From: Pseudomonas sp. Choline-02u-1
Lineage (GTDB): Bacteria > Pseudomonadota > Gammaproteobacteria > Pseudomonadales > Pseudomonadaceae
Reading direction: 5' to 3'
NCBI RefSeq assembly: GCF_002836515.1
Contig: NZ_PJBC01000009.1
Coordinates: 1-64,000 of the forward strand
DNA length: 64,000 bases
Positions 1 through 7,262 of this stretch are shown here, in pieces; the first letter of the stretch is position 1, and each line of letters begins with the position of its first letter. The position numbers and the translations under genes are program-made. The notes under the pieces were generated by a model. It did not search any database. It was given only the letters and a program-made list of their open reading frames with translations, and was not told the DNA's origin.

Positions 1-32
1 GCTCCCACAAGGGTCATGCGTCGCAGCCTCGC

Positions 33-64
33 TTTGGTGCATGACAAATCCTTCATGCACCAAA
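33..64. promoter_or_regulatory. Perfect 12-bp inverted repeat upstream of ureE (possible activator site or hairpin)
   Basis: TTTGGTGCATGA at 33-44 is repeated in inverse at 53-64 with an 8-base spacer. The arms contain TGGTGCA/TGCACCA, the half-site of NtrC operators, but in divergent rather than the usual convergent order (GCAC-N7-GTGC). It lies about 72-103 bp upstream of the -24/-12 element at 136-152, a normal position for an enhancer. It could instead be the terminator hairpin of a gene to the left of the window, although no T-run follows. Confidence 0.45.
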
Positions 65-135
65 ACCTTCCAGAATCCCCGCACCTGTTGAAAGATCAGC
101 CACGCGCCGTCAGCCATTTCCTACAGATGGGCCGG

Positions 136-152
136 TTGGCGCGACGCTTGCT
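136..152 (+). promoter_or_regulatory. Sigma-54 (-24/-12) promoter for ureEFG-hupE
   Basis: TTGGCGCGACGCTTGCT matches the RpoN consensus YTGGCACGRNNNTTGCW at every defined position except one (A to G in TGGCAC). The invariant GG (138-139) and GC (150-151) are 10 bases apart, as required. Transcription would begin near 163, leaving about 25 nt before the ureE ATG. An RpoN promoter fits nitrogen-limited expression of urease genes; the regulation itself is inferred. Confidence 0.65.
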
Positions 153-188
153 CTAGCCCATTCAACGTTCATTGCTGGAAGCTTTCCG

Positions 189-689
189 ATGCTGGTGATT
201 CATCGCAGAATCGACCCTCAACCCGTCTGGGCCGCCGAGTTGCACCTGACCTTCGAAGCGCGCAGCAAAAGCCGTTTGCGCTGTTTCAGTGCCGAAGGCG
301 AAGACGTCGGGTTGTTTTTGGAGCGCGGCCAGCCACCGCTGTATGACGGCGAATGTTTGCAGGCCGAAGACGGCCGTGTCGTGCGCGTCTACGCCCGTCC
401 CGAACAACTGCTGCATGTCACGTGCGCCAATGCGTTCGAACTGACGCGCGCGGCTTATCACCTCGGCAACCGCCATGTCGCCCTGCAAGTTGGCGACGGC
501 TGGCTGCGCCTGCTCGACGATTACGTACTCAAGGCCATGCTCGAACAGCTCGGCGCCCAGGTCGAGGCTATCGAAGCGCCGTTCCAGCCGGAACACGGCG
601 CATATGGGGGCGGCCACCATCATTCCCGCCACGGCGACGAAGACTTCAACTACGCGCCAAAACTTCACCAGTTCGGCGTGCGCCTGTGA
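189..689 (+). CDS. ureE: Urease accessory protein UreE (nickel metallochaperone)
   Basis: UreE is the cytoplasmic nickel chaperone that hands Ni(II) to the UreDFG-apourease complex. The 166-residue length is normal. The N-terminal half is the peptide-binding-like beta domain, followed by the metal-binding domain with the conserved HLGNRH segment (91-96). A histidine-rich tail (HHH at 143-145, H148) is the family's auxiliary Ni site, modest here compared with Klebsiella. The start at 189 gives the family N-terminus MLVIHRRI. The stop overlaps the GTG start of ureF by 3 bases (frames joined as GTGA), showing translational coupling. The structural genes ureABC and ureD are not in the window and presumably lie to the left or elsewhere. 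Confidence 0.95.
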   Translation: MLVIHRRIDPQPVWAAELHLTFEARSKSRLRCFSAEGEDVGLFLERGQPPLYDGECLQAEDGRVVRVYARPEQLLHVTCANAFELTRAAYHLGNRHVALQVGDGWLRLLDDYVLKAMLEQLGAQVEAIEAPFQPEHGAYGGGHHHSRHGDEDFNYAPKLHQFGVRL

Positions 690-1360
690 ATCCGGCCTGG
701 GCGCTGCTGCGTCTGGCCAGTCCGCAATTGCCGATTGGTGGCTACAGCTATTCCCAGGGTCTGGAAATGGCGGTGGATAACGGCCGGGTCCACACCCCTG
801 ACGCCGCCCGCCGCTGGATCAGCGATCAACTGCTGCTCAATCTCGCCCGCTTCGAAGCGCCGCTGTTGTTGGCGCATTGCCAAGCCGCAGCAGATGAAAA
901 CTGGGCCGAACTACGGCAGCTCTGCGAGAGCCATCGCGCCAGCCGCGAAACCCGCGAGCTGCATCTGGAGAGCCGGCAGATGGGTTACTCCTTGCAGCAG
1001 CTGCTGAACGGTCTGCCGGAACTCGATGCGCCCGCCCGCGACTTTCTTGACCAGACCGCAGAACCGCACCTGGCCTTGTGCTGGGCAGTGGCAGCACGCG
1101 CCTGGGGCATCAGCCCACAGGACGCGCTTGCCGCATGGCTGTGGAGCTGGCTGGAAAACCAGCTCGCCGTGTTGATGAAAACCCTGCCGTTGGGCCAGCA
1201 AGCGGCCCAGCGTCTGACCAGCGAACTGCTGCCGCTGCTGCAACAGGCGCAGCACGACGCAAGCCGAATCAATCCCGAACACATCGGCAGTGCCGCTTTT
1301 GGTCTGTCCCTGGCGTGCATGGCCCATGAACGCCAGTACAGCCGCCTCTTCCGCTCTTAG
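686..1360 (+). CDS. ureF: Urease accessory protein UreF
   Basis: UreF works with UreD/H and UreG to load nickel into apourease and is thought to gate UreG GTPase activity. The product begins with the family signature LLRLASPQLPIGGYSYSQGLE and is 224 aa, the standard size. An ATG would require an upstream extension from 353 that runs across ureE in another frame, so the GTG at 686, overlapping the ureE stop, is chosen. The protein is all-helical, with no membrane segment or signal peptide. It lies between ureE and ureG in a single transcription unit. Confidence 0.93.
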   Translation: MNPAWALLRLASPQLPIGGYSYSQGLEMAVDNGRVHTPDAARRWISDQLLLNLARFEAPLLLAHCQAAADENWAELRQLCESHRASRETRELHLESRQMGYSLQQLLNGLPELDAPARDFLDQTAEPHLALCWAVAARAWGISPQDALAAWLWSWLENQLAVLMKTLPLGQQAAQRLTSELLPLLQQAQHDASRINPEHIGSAAFGLSLACMAHERQYSRLFRS

Positions 1361-1384
1361 GCCTGTTTATTTTTGGAGAATGAA

Positions 1385-1999
1385 ATGGATACACAACCTC
1401 TGCGCGTCGGCATCGGCGGCCCGGTCGGGTCCGGCAAGACCGCGTTGACCCTGGCCCTGTGCCTGGCCCTGCGCGAGCGCTACAACCTCGCCGTGGTCAC
1501 CAACGATATCTACACCCGCGAAGACGCCGATTTCCTGGTGCGCAACGAAGCCCTCGCGCCGGAGCGCATCATCGGCGTGGAAACCGGCGGCTGCCCGCAC
1601 ACGGCGATCCGCGAAGACGCCTCGATCAACCTTGAAGCGGTCGATCAATTGAACCGGCGCTTTGCGGGCCTGGATCTGATTCTGGTCGAATCCGGTGGCG
1701 ACAACCTCTCAGCGACCTTCAGCCCGGAGCTGTCCGACCTGACCATCTACGTGATCGACGTTTCCGCCGGCGACAAGCTGCCGCGCAAGGGCGGCCCGGG
1801 GATCTGCAAGTCCGACCTGCTGGTGATCAACAAGATCGACCTCGCACCGCTGGTGGGCGCCTCGCTGGAAATGATGGACAGCGACACCAAACGCATGCGC
1901 AACGGCAAGCCGTTCGTGTTCAGCAACCAGAAAACCGGTCAGGGCCTTGAGCAAATCATCGCCTTCATCGAACGTCAGGGCCTGCTGACCGCTGCCTGA
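1385..1999 (+). CDS. ureG: Urease accessory GTPase UreG
   Basis: UreG is a SIMIBI-class GTPase that supplies the energy for nickel insertion into urease. The P-loop GGPVGSGKT spans residues 11-19. The metal-binding CPH motif is at 70-72, and the [15 protein letters not shown] segment and the NKIDLA guanine-specificity motif are both present. The ATG at 1385 is preferred to an upstream TTG at 1373 because GGAG (1375-1378) is correctly spaced and the resulting 204-residue protein has the standard N-terminus. There are 24 bases between ureF and this start. Confidence 0.96.
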   Translation: MDTQPLRVGIGGPVGSGKTALTLALCLALRERYNLAVVTNDIYTREDADFLVRNEALAPERIIGVETGGCPHTAIREDASINLEAVDQLNRRFAGLDLILVESGGDNLSATFSPELSDLTIYVIDVSAGDKLPRKGGPGICKSDLLVINKIDLAPLVGASLEMMDSDTKRMRNGKPFVFSNQKTGQGLEQIIAFIERQGLLTAA

Positions 2000-2026
2000 T
2001 TCACTTATCAACAAGGAAGCTTATCC

Positions 2027-2599
2027 ATGACACTCAAACGCATTCTTGGCGCCGTGGCGCTGCTGCTGACACCGGCACTGGCCTTCGCTCACCCGGGGCA
2101 TGGCGACAGCGGCCTCGTCGCGGGTATCAGCCACCCGATCGGCGGTCTCGACCATTTGCTGGCAATGCTCGCCGTCGGCTTGTGGGCGGCGCAGCAGCAA
2201 GGCGCGGCGCGTTGGGCGCTGCCGTGCACGTTTGTCGGCACCATGCTGCTGGGCGGTTTGCTCGGTTTTGAAGGGCTTGAGTTGCCGGCGCTGGAAAGCG
2301 GGATTGCCGCTTCGGTATTGGCGCTGGGCCTGGCGGTAGCCCTGGCGGTGCGTCCGCCGCTGGTGATGGCGGTGGCAGCGACGGCACCGTTTGCGCTGTT
2401 CCACGGCGTGGCGCATGGCTTGGAACTGCCGGAGATGAGCAGTCCTTGGGCGTATGCGGCCGGGTTTGTCGCGGCGACAGCTGTTTTGCATGCGCTCGGT
2501 TATGGCGTGGTGCGCGTGTTGCCGCAGGCAGCGGCGCCATTGGTGCGACTGGCTGGGGCTGCATCGGCGGCGACTGGGGTGTGGTTGTTGGCGGGCTGA
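2027..2599 (+). CDS. ureJ: HupE/UreJ family nickel permease-like membrane protein
   Basis: This 190-aa protein has an N-terminal signal-like helix followed by the HPGHGD histidine motif (22-27) and the HPIGGLDHLLAMLAVGLWA segment that define HupE/UreJ proteins, then about six hydrophobic helices. A second histidine pair occurs in FHGVAHGLELP. HupE/UreJ proteins are believed to move nickel (or cobalt) across the inner membrane for urease or hydrogenase maturation; here the ureEFG neighbours make urease the likely client. It follows ureG by 27 bases with AAGGA upstream of the ATG. It is the last gene of the unit, followed by a REP-like pair. Confidence 0.88.
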   Translation: MTLKRILGAVALLLTPALAFAHPGHGDSGLVAGISHPIGGLDHLLAMLAVGLWAAQQQGAARWALPCTFVGTMLLGGLLGFEGLELPALESGIAASVLALGLAVALAVRPPLVMAVAATAPFALFHGVAHGLELPEMSSPWAYAAGFVAATAVLHALGYGVVRVLPQAAAPLVRLAGAASAATGVWLLAG

Positions 2600-2619
2600 T
2601 TGGTTTCGCCTGAACTGTC

Positions 2620-2700
2620 CCCTTCGCGAGCAAGCCCGCTCCCACACTGGATTTGTGGCGAGCACAAAACCTGCGGGAGCGGGCTTGCTCGCGAAAGCGG
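2620..2700. repeat. REP-like inverted pair
   Basis: TTCGCGAGCAAGCCCGCTCCCACA is followed about 25 bases later by its inverse GCGGGAGCGGGCTTGCTCGCGAA. This is the fluorescent-Pseudomonas REP palindrome in a head-to-head pair. It lies just after the ureJ stop and can form a stem that may act as a transcript end or gyrase/IHF site. Confidence 0.85.
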
Positions 2701-2781
2701 CCCATCAGACACCCGGCCTCTAAAGGCTGCCTCTCTGCTACCATGTCGCGCAATCGCCCCAGCCCGTGACGACCTCCGCCC

Positions 2782-3915
2782 ATGCCCCACGCTTCCCGCT
2801 CCACCGCCCTGCCCGAATTGACCGCCCTGTTTGGCCAAGTGCAGCAGCACTTCCTCGACGTGATCGTGCCGCTGTGGCAAGGCCCGGGCTGGAACGCCGA
2901 CATGGCGTTACCGTATGAGGCGCTGGACGCCGCGCATCAACCGCTGCCAGCACAACGTTATCGGGCGATGGCCTGCGCACGGCAGCTGTATGTGTTCTCC
3001 AGCCTGATCGGGGTTGTGGATAACGCCGAAGTCCGTGCGGCGGCGCTGTTTCGTTCTCTACAACGGCATTTCCATGATGCCGAGCACGGCGGCTGGTTCT
3101 ACAGCATTGATGCGCAAGGCAAGCCGCTGGACCAGCGCAAGGATCTCTACACCCACGCCTTCATCCTGTTCGCCTGCGCGCATTACTGGGGCAAGTCTCG
3201 CGACTCGCTAGCGGAATCGACATTGAACGCCGCGCTGGAAATCATCGGCCGCCGTTTCGCCACCGGTGACGGCTTGTACGAAGCCTGCCTGGAGCGCGAC
3301 TGGCTCACCCTGCAGACCGGCCCACTGCAAAACCCGTTGATGCATCTGGCCGAAGCCTTCCTCGCCACTCTCGCCGTACGCGAAGATGCGCACACGCAAC
3401 AAGCCCTGCTTGAGTTATGCACAGCCATGCACAAGCAATTCGTCGATCCGCAATACGGCGTGTTGATGGAAAAGCCGCTGGGGACTGTGGATAACTGGTA
3501 TGAGCCGGGGCATCAGTTTGAATGGTATTTCCTGCTCGAATCGTCGCCGCTGTTACGCGATTCGAAACTGCACCGGGCGTTGGATCGGGCATTCGTCTTT
3601 ACCGAACAATATGGCGTGCTGGAATCTTGCGGCGCCGTACGGGCGATGCTTGATCTGGAAGGTAACGGAAGGCCAAGGGATTCGACGCAGCGGATTTGGG
3701 CTCAGGCCGAATACCTGCGCGCGCTGACACTGCGCCCGGAAAGTGAAGCGTCAGTGCTGCGCCAGTTGCAGGCGTTGCAGCAGCGGTTTCTGCATGCCGG
3801 GGGTTGGCATGAGTGCCGCGATGAAAACGGTGAAGTCAGTCGCAAGGACATGCCTTCGACCACGCCTTATCATTTGGCGACTTGTTACAGCGGTCTAGCT
3901 GAATATCTGCGCTGA
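2782..3915 (+). CDS. AGE-family epimerase/isomerase (N-acylglucosamine 2-epimerase-like)
   Basis: A 377-aa (alpha/alpha)6-barrel protein of the N-acylglucosamine 2-epimerase / mannose isomerase / cellobiose epimerase superfamily. Visible hallmarks are RKDLYTHAF (about residues 119-127), the PGHQFEW motif carrying the catalytic histidine, RIWAQAEYLRA and the C-terminal MPSTTPYHL with a second histidine region. These proteins interconvert aldoses and ketoses or epimerise C2; many pseudomonad members are mannose isomerases, but the substrate cannot be read from sequence. It has no signal peptide and is cytosolic. It stands alone between REP elements. Two exact DnaA-box sequences (TGTGGATAA at 3015-3023 and 3486-3494) lie inside the gene. 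Confidence 0.85.
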   Translation: MPHASRSTALPELTALFGQVQQHFLDVIVPLWQGPGWNADMALPYEALDAAHQPLPAQRYRAMACARQLYVFSSLIGVVDNAEVRAAALFRSLQRHFHDAEHGGWFYSIDAQGKPLDQRKDLYTHAFILFACAHYWGKSRDSLAESTLNAALEIIGRRFATGDGLYEACLERDWLTLQTGPLQNPLMHLAEAFLATLAVREDAHTQQALLELCTAMHKQFVDPQYGVLMEKPLGTVDNWYEPGHQFEWYFLLESSPLLRDSKLHRALDRAFVFTEQYGVLESCGAVRAMLDLEGNGRPRDSTQRIWAQAEYLRALTLRPESEASVLRQLQALQQRFLHAGGWHECRDENGEVSRKDMPSTTPYHLATCYSGLAEYLR

Positions 3916-3927
3916 CTTACAGATCGC

Positions 3928-4022
3928 TTTTGCGAGCAAGCTCGCCCCCACCTTGATTGTGCTGTTCACCGATAGTGTGTCCGGCGCACTTTCATTGTGG
4001 GAGCGAGCCTGCTCGCGAATGG
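3928..4022. repeat. REP-like inverted pair between convergent genes
   Basis: TTTGCGAGCAAGCTCGCCCCCAC (3928 on) and GTGGGAGCGAGCCTGCTCGCGAA (3997-4019) are inverse copies of the REP core, placed between the ends of two convergent genes. The first copy is slightly degenerate. It probably serves as a bidirectional transcript boundary. Confidence 0.8.
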
Positions 4023-4035
4023 CCTCAGCGCGGTC

Positions 4036-4800
4036 TCAGGCCTTGTTGCGCTCGATGGCAAACCCGGCCCAGGTCTGGCTTACCGGCATCAGCTCCAGGC
4101 TGTTGATGTTGATGTGCGCCGGGGTGTTCATCACCCAGAAAATCGTCTCGGCGATGTCCTGCGGCTGGATCGGCTCGGCGCCGGCGTAGGTCGCGTTGTA
4201 GCGCTCCTGATCGCCGGCGAAACGCACCAGCGAGAACTCGCTTTCGCACAGGCCGGGTTCGATGTTGCTTACTCGTACGCCGGTGCCCTGCAGGTCGCAA
4301 CGCAGGTTCAGCGAGAACTGTTTGACGAACGCCTTGGTTGCGCCATACACGTGGCTGCCCGGGTACGGGTAGTTGCCGGCGATAGAGCCGAGGTTGACGA
4401 TGCCGGCGCCACGGCCGTGGGCGATCAGCCGTGGCAGCAGGAGGCGGGTGGCGTACATCAGGCCTTTGACATTGGTGTCGACCATGGTGTCCCAGTCATC
4501 CAGATCGCACTTCGGCGCCGGGTCGACGCCGAGCGCCAGGCCGGCGTTGTTGATCAAGCCACGAAGTGTGGCGAACGAAGGCGGCAGGTCAGCGATTGCC
4601 TCCTCCATCGCCTTGCGATCACGCACATCGAGGACAAGGCCGTGCACTTCAGTCTGCTTCGACAGTTCCGCGCACAGGGCATTGAGGCGTTCTTCACGAC
4701 GGCCGGTCAGCACCAGTTTCCAGCCAGCTTCGGCAAAACGACGGGCACAGGCTTCACCAAAACCGGACGTAGCGCCGGTGATAAACAGGGTGTTGGACAT
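4036..4800 (-). CDS. Short-chain dehydrogenase/reductase (YdfG-like)
   Basis: A classical SDR oxidoreductase of 254 aa. The Rossmann cofactor motif TGATSGFG is at residues 8-15, NNAG at 84-87, and the catalytic S139, Y152 and K156 (YxxxK) are all present. The arginines in LTGRREERL after beta-2 favour NADP(H). The overall pattern resembles E. coli YdfG, an NADP-dependent serine/3-hydroxy acid dehydrogenase, but the substrate is not certain. The start at 4800 follows an AGGAGA ribosome site; an upstream extension to 4875 lacks family similarity. It is a single gene, convergent with the epimerase. Confidence 0.87.
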   Translation of the reverse strand: MSNTLFITGATSGFGEACARRFAEAGWKLVLTGRREERLNALCAELSKQTEVHGLVLDVRDRKAMEEAIADLPPSFATLRGLINNAGLALGVDPAPKCDLDDWDTMVDTNVKGLMYATRLLLPRLIAHGRGAGIVNLGSIAGNYPYPGSHVYGATKAFVKQFSLNLRCDLQGTGVRVSNIEPGLCESEFSLVRFAGDQERYNATYAGAEPIQPQDIAETIFWVMNTPAHININSLELMPVSQTWAGFAIERNKA

Positions 4801-4977
4801 CGTGTTCTCCTTGCTTCGGCTGCCACGGCAGCCCTTGGAATAGAAAATCAGCAGGCAGCATGCCCGCCCTCGCATTCTCGAGCAACCATTGCCCCATGCA
4901 GGGGGCCGACGGCTGCGCCTACATGGGACGAGTTTCAGATCAAAATTTGATCAACGGCCGCTATCCCTTGCCAGGCG

Positions 4978-5042
4978 TGGCCTGTAGCCATGTGCACGCA
5001 TGTTATCCACAGTCTGCTCCACAGTTTTCGGGGGCAAGTACA
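4978..5042 (+). repeat. Imperfect direct repeat, copy 1
   Basis: TGGCCTGTAGCCATGTGCAC followed by TTATCCACAG, CTCCACAG and CGGGGGCAAGT. It aligns, by eye at roughly three-quarters identity, with the copy at 5350-5414. Both begin with TGGCCTG(T/C)AGCCAT and end in GGGG(G/A)CAAGT. Confidence 0.6.
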
Positions 5043-5349
5043 AAGGCGCAAAGCCGCGCCACACAAGGCGTTGCGGGCGAAATGGAAAGTTTTTTGCTTG
5101 ACCCTGAGACGATGGATGTGCGGGACAGGGCATTTTGCACGACGGACGGTGCCACCGGGTGATTGCGCGAGGCCAGCAACTACGGCCCTCAGCGAAGTCT
5201 TTCCAGAGTTTAGTCACAGACTTATCCACAGGCCTGATCAAAGTAAATGGCTGTCGCCCCGGTTGCCAAAAAAAGGTTGACAACGACGTCTGCCGCTCCT
5301 GTAAAAAAGCCTGATCAAAAAACAATCATAGCCTTGAAGGCCACGTTTT

Positions 5350-5414
5350 ATATGGCCTGCAGCCATATACACCCACGTTATTCACAGCCGGTTCCACAGT
5401 AACCGGGGACAAGT
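5350..5414 (+). repeat. Imperfect direct repeat, copy 2
   Basis: TGGCCTGCAGCCATATACAC followed by TTATTCACAG, TTCCACAG and CGGGGACAAGT. It corresponds element by element to copy 1 at 4978-5042. Conservation of the box and half-site while spacer bases vary suggests that the protein-binding content is what is kept. Confidence 0.6.
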
Positions 5415-5512
5415 CAAAACTGTGGAAAAACAGCCATTTGCAGCGTCTATATGTCGCGCTTTGGCAGCTTGGGGAATTTGTTTTCCACAATTGCGAGGCC
5501 CGCGCAGATCCA

Positions 5513-5605
5513 CTGTGGGGCGGGCTTGCTCGCGAAAGCGGTGAGTCAATTAACACGGTGGTTTTTTGACACACTTCTTTCGCGAGCAAGCCCGCTCCCA
5601 CAGGG
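5513..5605. repeat. REP-like inverted pair
   Basis: TGTGGGGCGGGCTTGCTCGCG (5515 on) and CGCGAGCAAGCCCGCTCCCAC (5581 on) form an inverted pair separated by about 40 AT-richer bases. It sits just beyond the livF terminator. Confidence 0.85.
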
Positions 5606-5624
5606 ATTTGTGGAGGATCTGGAA

Positions 5625-5660
5625 AAGAAAAGCCCCGGGACTCTCGTCGCCAGGGCTGTG
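5625..5660 (-). terminator. Rho-independent terminator of the liv operon
   Basis: Read leftward, AGCCCTGG pairs with CCCGGGGCT and is followed by TTTTCTTTTCC. It lies immediately after the livF stop. Confidence 0.65.
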
Positions 5661-5676
5661 TACAACCGCGAGAAAA

Positions 5677-6393
5677 TCAGTGCCCGCCCAGATAGGCGTT
5701 ACGTACCTCCTCATTCACCAGCAACTCTTTACCTGTGCCGGATAAACGGATTTCGCCGTTGACCATCACATACGCGCGATCCGACAGCTTGAGCGCATGG
5801 TTGGCATTCTGCTCGACCAAAAAAATCGTCATCCCGGTTTTCGCCAGTTCACGCAGGGTGGCGAAAATCTGCTTCACCACGATCGGCGCCAGCCCCAGGC
5901 TTGGTTCATCGAGTAGCAACAGCTTCGGCCGACTCATCAGCGCACGGGCGATGGCGAGCATCTGCTGTTCACCGCCAGACATGGTCATCGCCCGCTGACT
6001 GCGCCGCTCTTCAAGCCGGGGAAACAGCTCGAACATGCGCTGCATGTCCTCTTTGGCGTACTTGTCGCCAATCGGGATCGTGCCCATCAGCAGGTTTTCC
6101 TCGACGGTCATGTCGGGGAACACCCGCCGCCCTTCCGGCGACTGCGCAATGCCGTTGGAGGCAATGTAGTGGGATGACTTGTGCGTGATGTCGACACCTT
6201 GATAAAGGATCTGCCCGCCCGCAGCTCTCGGCTGGCCGAAGATCGACATCAGCAAGGTCGACTTGCCCGCGCCGTTGGAACCGATGAGGCTGACGGTCTC
6301 GCCTTCGTTGATCTGCAGTGAAACACCTTTGAGGGCCTGGATCGGGCCGTAGAACACGTCCAGATTGCGCAGTTCGAGGATCGGTTGGCTCAT
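5677..6393 (-). CDS. livF: Branched-chain amino-acid ABC transporter ATPase LivF
   Basis: The second ATPase of the high-affinity branched-chain amino-acid importer. Walker A GSNGAGKST is at residues 38-46, the ABC signature is MSGGEQQ, Walker B is LLLLDEP and the switch histidine lies in the segment that follows. The 238-aa length matches LivF/BraG. Start ATG 6391-6393 overlaps the livG stop by 4 bases (ATGA), so the two ATPases are translationally coupled and made in equal amounts. It is the last gene of livK-H-M-G-F. Confidence 0.95.
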   Translation of the reverse strand: MSQPILELRNLDVFYGPIQALKGVSLQINEGETVSLIGSNGAGKSTLLMSIFGQPRAAGGQILYQGVDITHKSSHYIASNGIAQSPEGRRVFPDMTVEENLLMGTIPIGDKYAKEDMQRMFELFPRLEERRSQRAMTMSGGEQQMLAIARALMSRPKLLLLDEPSLGLAPIVVKQIFATLRELAKTGMTIFLVEQNANHALKLSDRAYVMVNGEIRLSGTGKELLVNEEVRNAYLGGH

Positions 6394-7262
6394 ACCAGCT
6401 CCTCTTCGTCGGCGCCCAGGTAGGCTGCGATCACTTTCGGGTCGTTGCGGATCGCTTCCGGCCCGCCCTCGGCGATGACAATGCCGTGGTCGAGAACCAC
6501 GATGTGATCGGAAATGCTCATGACCATGCCCATGTCGTGTTCGATCAGCACCACGGTCAGATCGTGCTCGTCGCGCAGCAGCCGGATCATCGCGCTGAGC
6601 GCTTCGGTTTCCTGAGGGTTGAGGCCGGCGGCCGGTTCGTCGAGGCAAATGATCTGCGGTCGCGTGCACATCGCCCGGGCGATCTCCAGACGCCGTTGCT
6701 GGCCGTAGGACAACTCGCCGGCGAGACGGTTGGCGCAGTCGACCAGATCAACCACTTCCAGCCAGTAGAACGCGACATCCAGCGCGTCGCTCTCGGCCTT
6801 GCGATAGCCCTTGGTGTTGAGGATGCCGGCGAGCATGTTGCGGTTGACCCACATGTGCTGCGCCACCAGCAGGTTTTCCAGTACCGACATTTCCTTGAAC
6901 AGGCGAATGTTCTGGAAGGTACGGGCAAGACCTGCACGGTTGACCAAGTGAGTACCGCCAAACATTTTGTAGTACAGGCGGCTCAGGAAGGATTTCGGCG
7001 AAACGAAATCGGTCGGTTTGAACGACTCGCCAAGCAACTGGATGACGTTGGTCTGCTGGCCGCGCACGTTGAGTTCGATCTTGCCGCCCGTGGCCTTGTA
7101 GAAACCGGTCAGGCAGTTGAACACCGTGGTCTTGCCGGCGCCATTGGGGCCGATCAAGGCGAAGATAGAATTGCGTTTGACCTTCAGGCTGACATCGCTC
7201 AAGGCCTTGATGCCGCCGAAATGCATCATCAGTTTTTCAACAGAGAGTACGACTTCACTCAT
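6390..7262 (-). CDS. livG: Branched-chain amino-acid ABC transporter ATPase LivG
   Basis: The first ATPase of the importer. Walker A GPNGAGKTT is at 38-46, the LSYGQQRRLEIARAM signature and IICLDEPAAGLNP Walker B follow. At 290 aa it is longer than E. coli LivG (255) because of an insertion after Walker A (around residues 60-95), which is common in Pseudomonas BraF. It starts inside the end of livM (4-base ATGA overlap). Confidence 0.95.
   Translation of the reverse strand: MSEVVLSVEKLMMHFGGIKALSDVSLKVKRNSIFALIGPNGAGKTTVFNCLTGFYKATGGKIELNVRGQQTNVIQLLGESFKPTDFVSPKSFLSRLYYKMFGGTHLVNRAGLARTFQNIRLFKEMSVLENLLVAQHMWVNRNMLAGILNTKGYRKAESDALDVAFYWLEVVDLVDCANRLAGELSYGQQRRLEIARAMCTRPQIICLDEPAAGLNPQETEALSAMIRLLRDEHDLTVVLIEHDMGMVMSISDHIVVLDHGIVIAEGGPEAIRNDPKVIAAYLGADEEELV

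Larger units (their letters stand above)
4801..5676. other. 876-bp non-coding region with a cluster of DnaA-box sequences
   Basis: No convincing gene is seen. The stretch contains exact TTATNCACA boxes at 5003-5011, 5222-5230 and 5378-5386, a one-mismatch box at 5210-5218, and TTTTCCACA sites at 5421-5429 (reverse) and 5481-5489. Two imperfect copies of a segment of about 65 bp (4978-5042 and 5350-5414) each contain a box plus a nearby CTCCACAG/TTCCACAG half-site. A REP pair and a leftward terminator close the region. It resembles a DnaA-titration or DnaA-reactivation locus more than an origin, but this is inference. Confidence 0.5.

Noticed and set aside
353..685. Extension of ureF upstream to 353
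   Set aside because: The extra 111 codons overlap ureE in another frame, are arginine-rich and do not resemble UreF; the GTG at 686 overlaps the ureE stop as expected.
4978..5489. Chromosomal origin of replication
   Set aside because: No dnaA, dnaN, rpmH or gyrB neighbours and no clear AT-rich unwinding element with 13-mers; the box cluster is better seen as an accessory DnaA-binding region.
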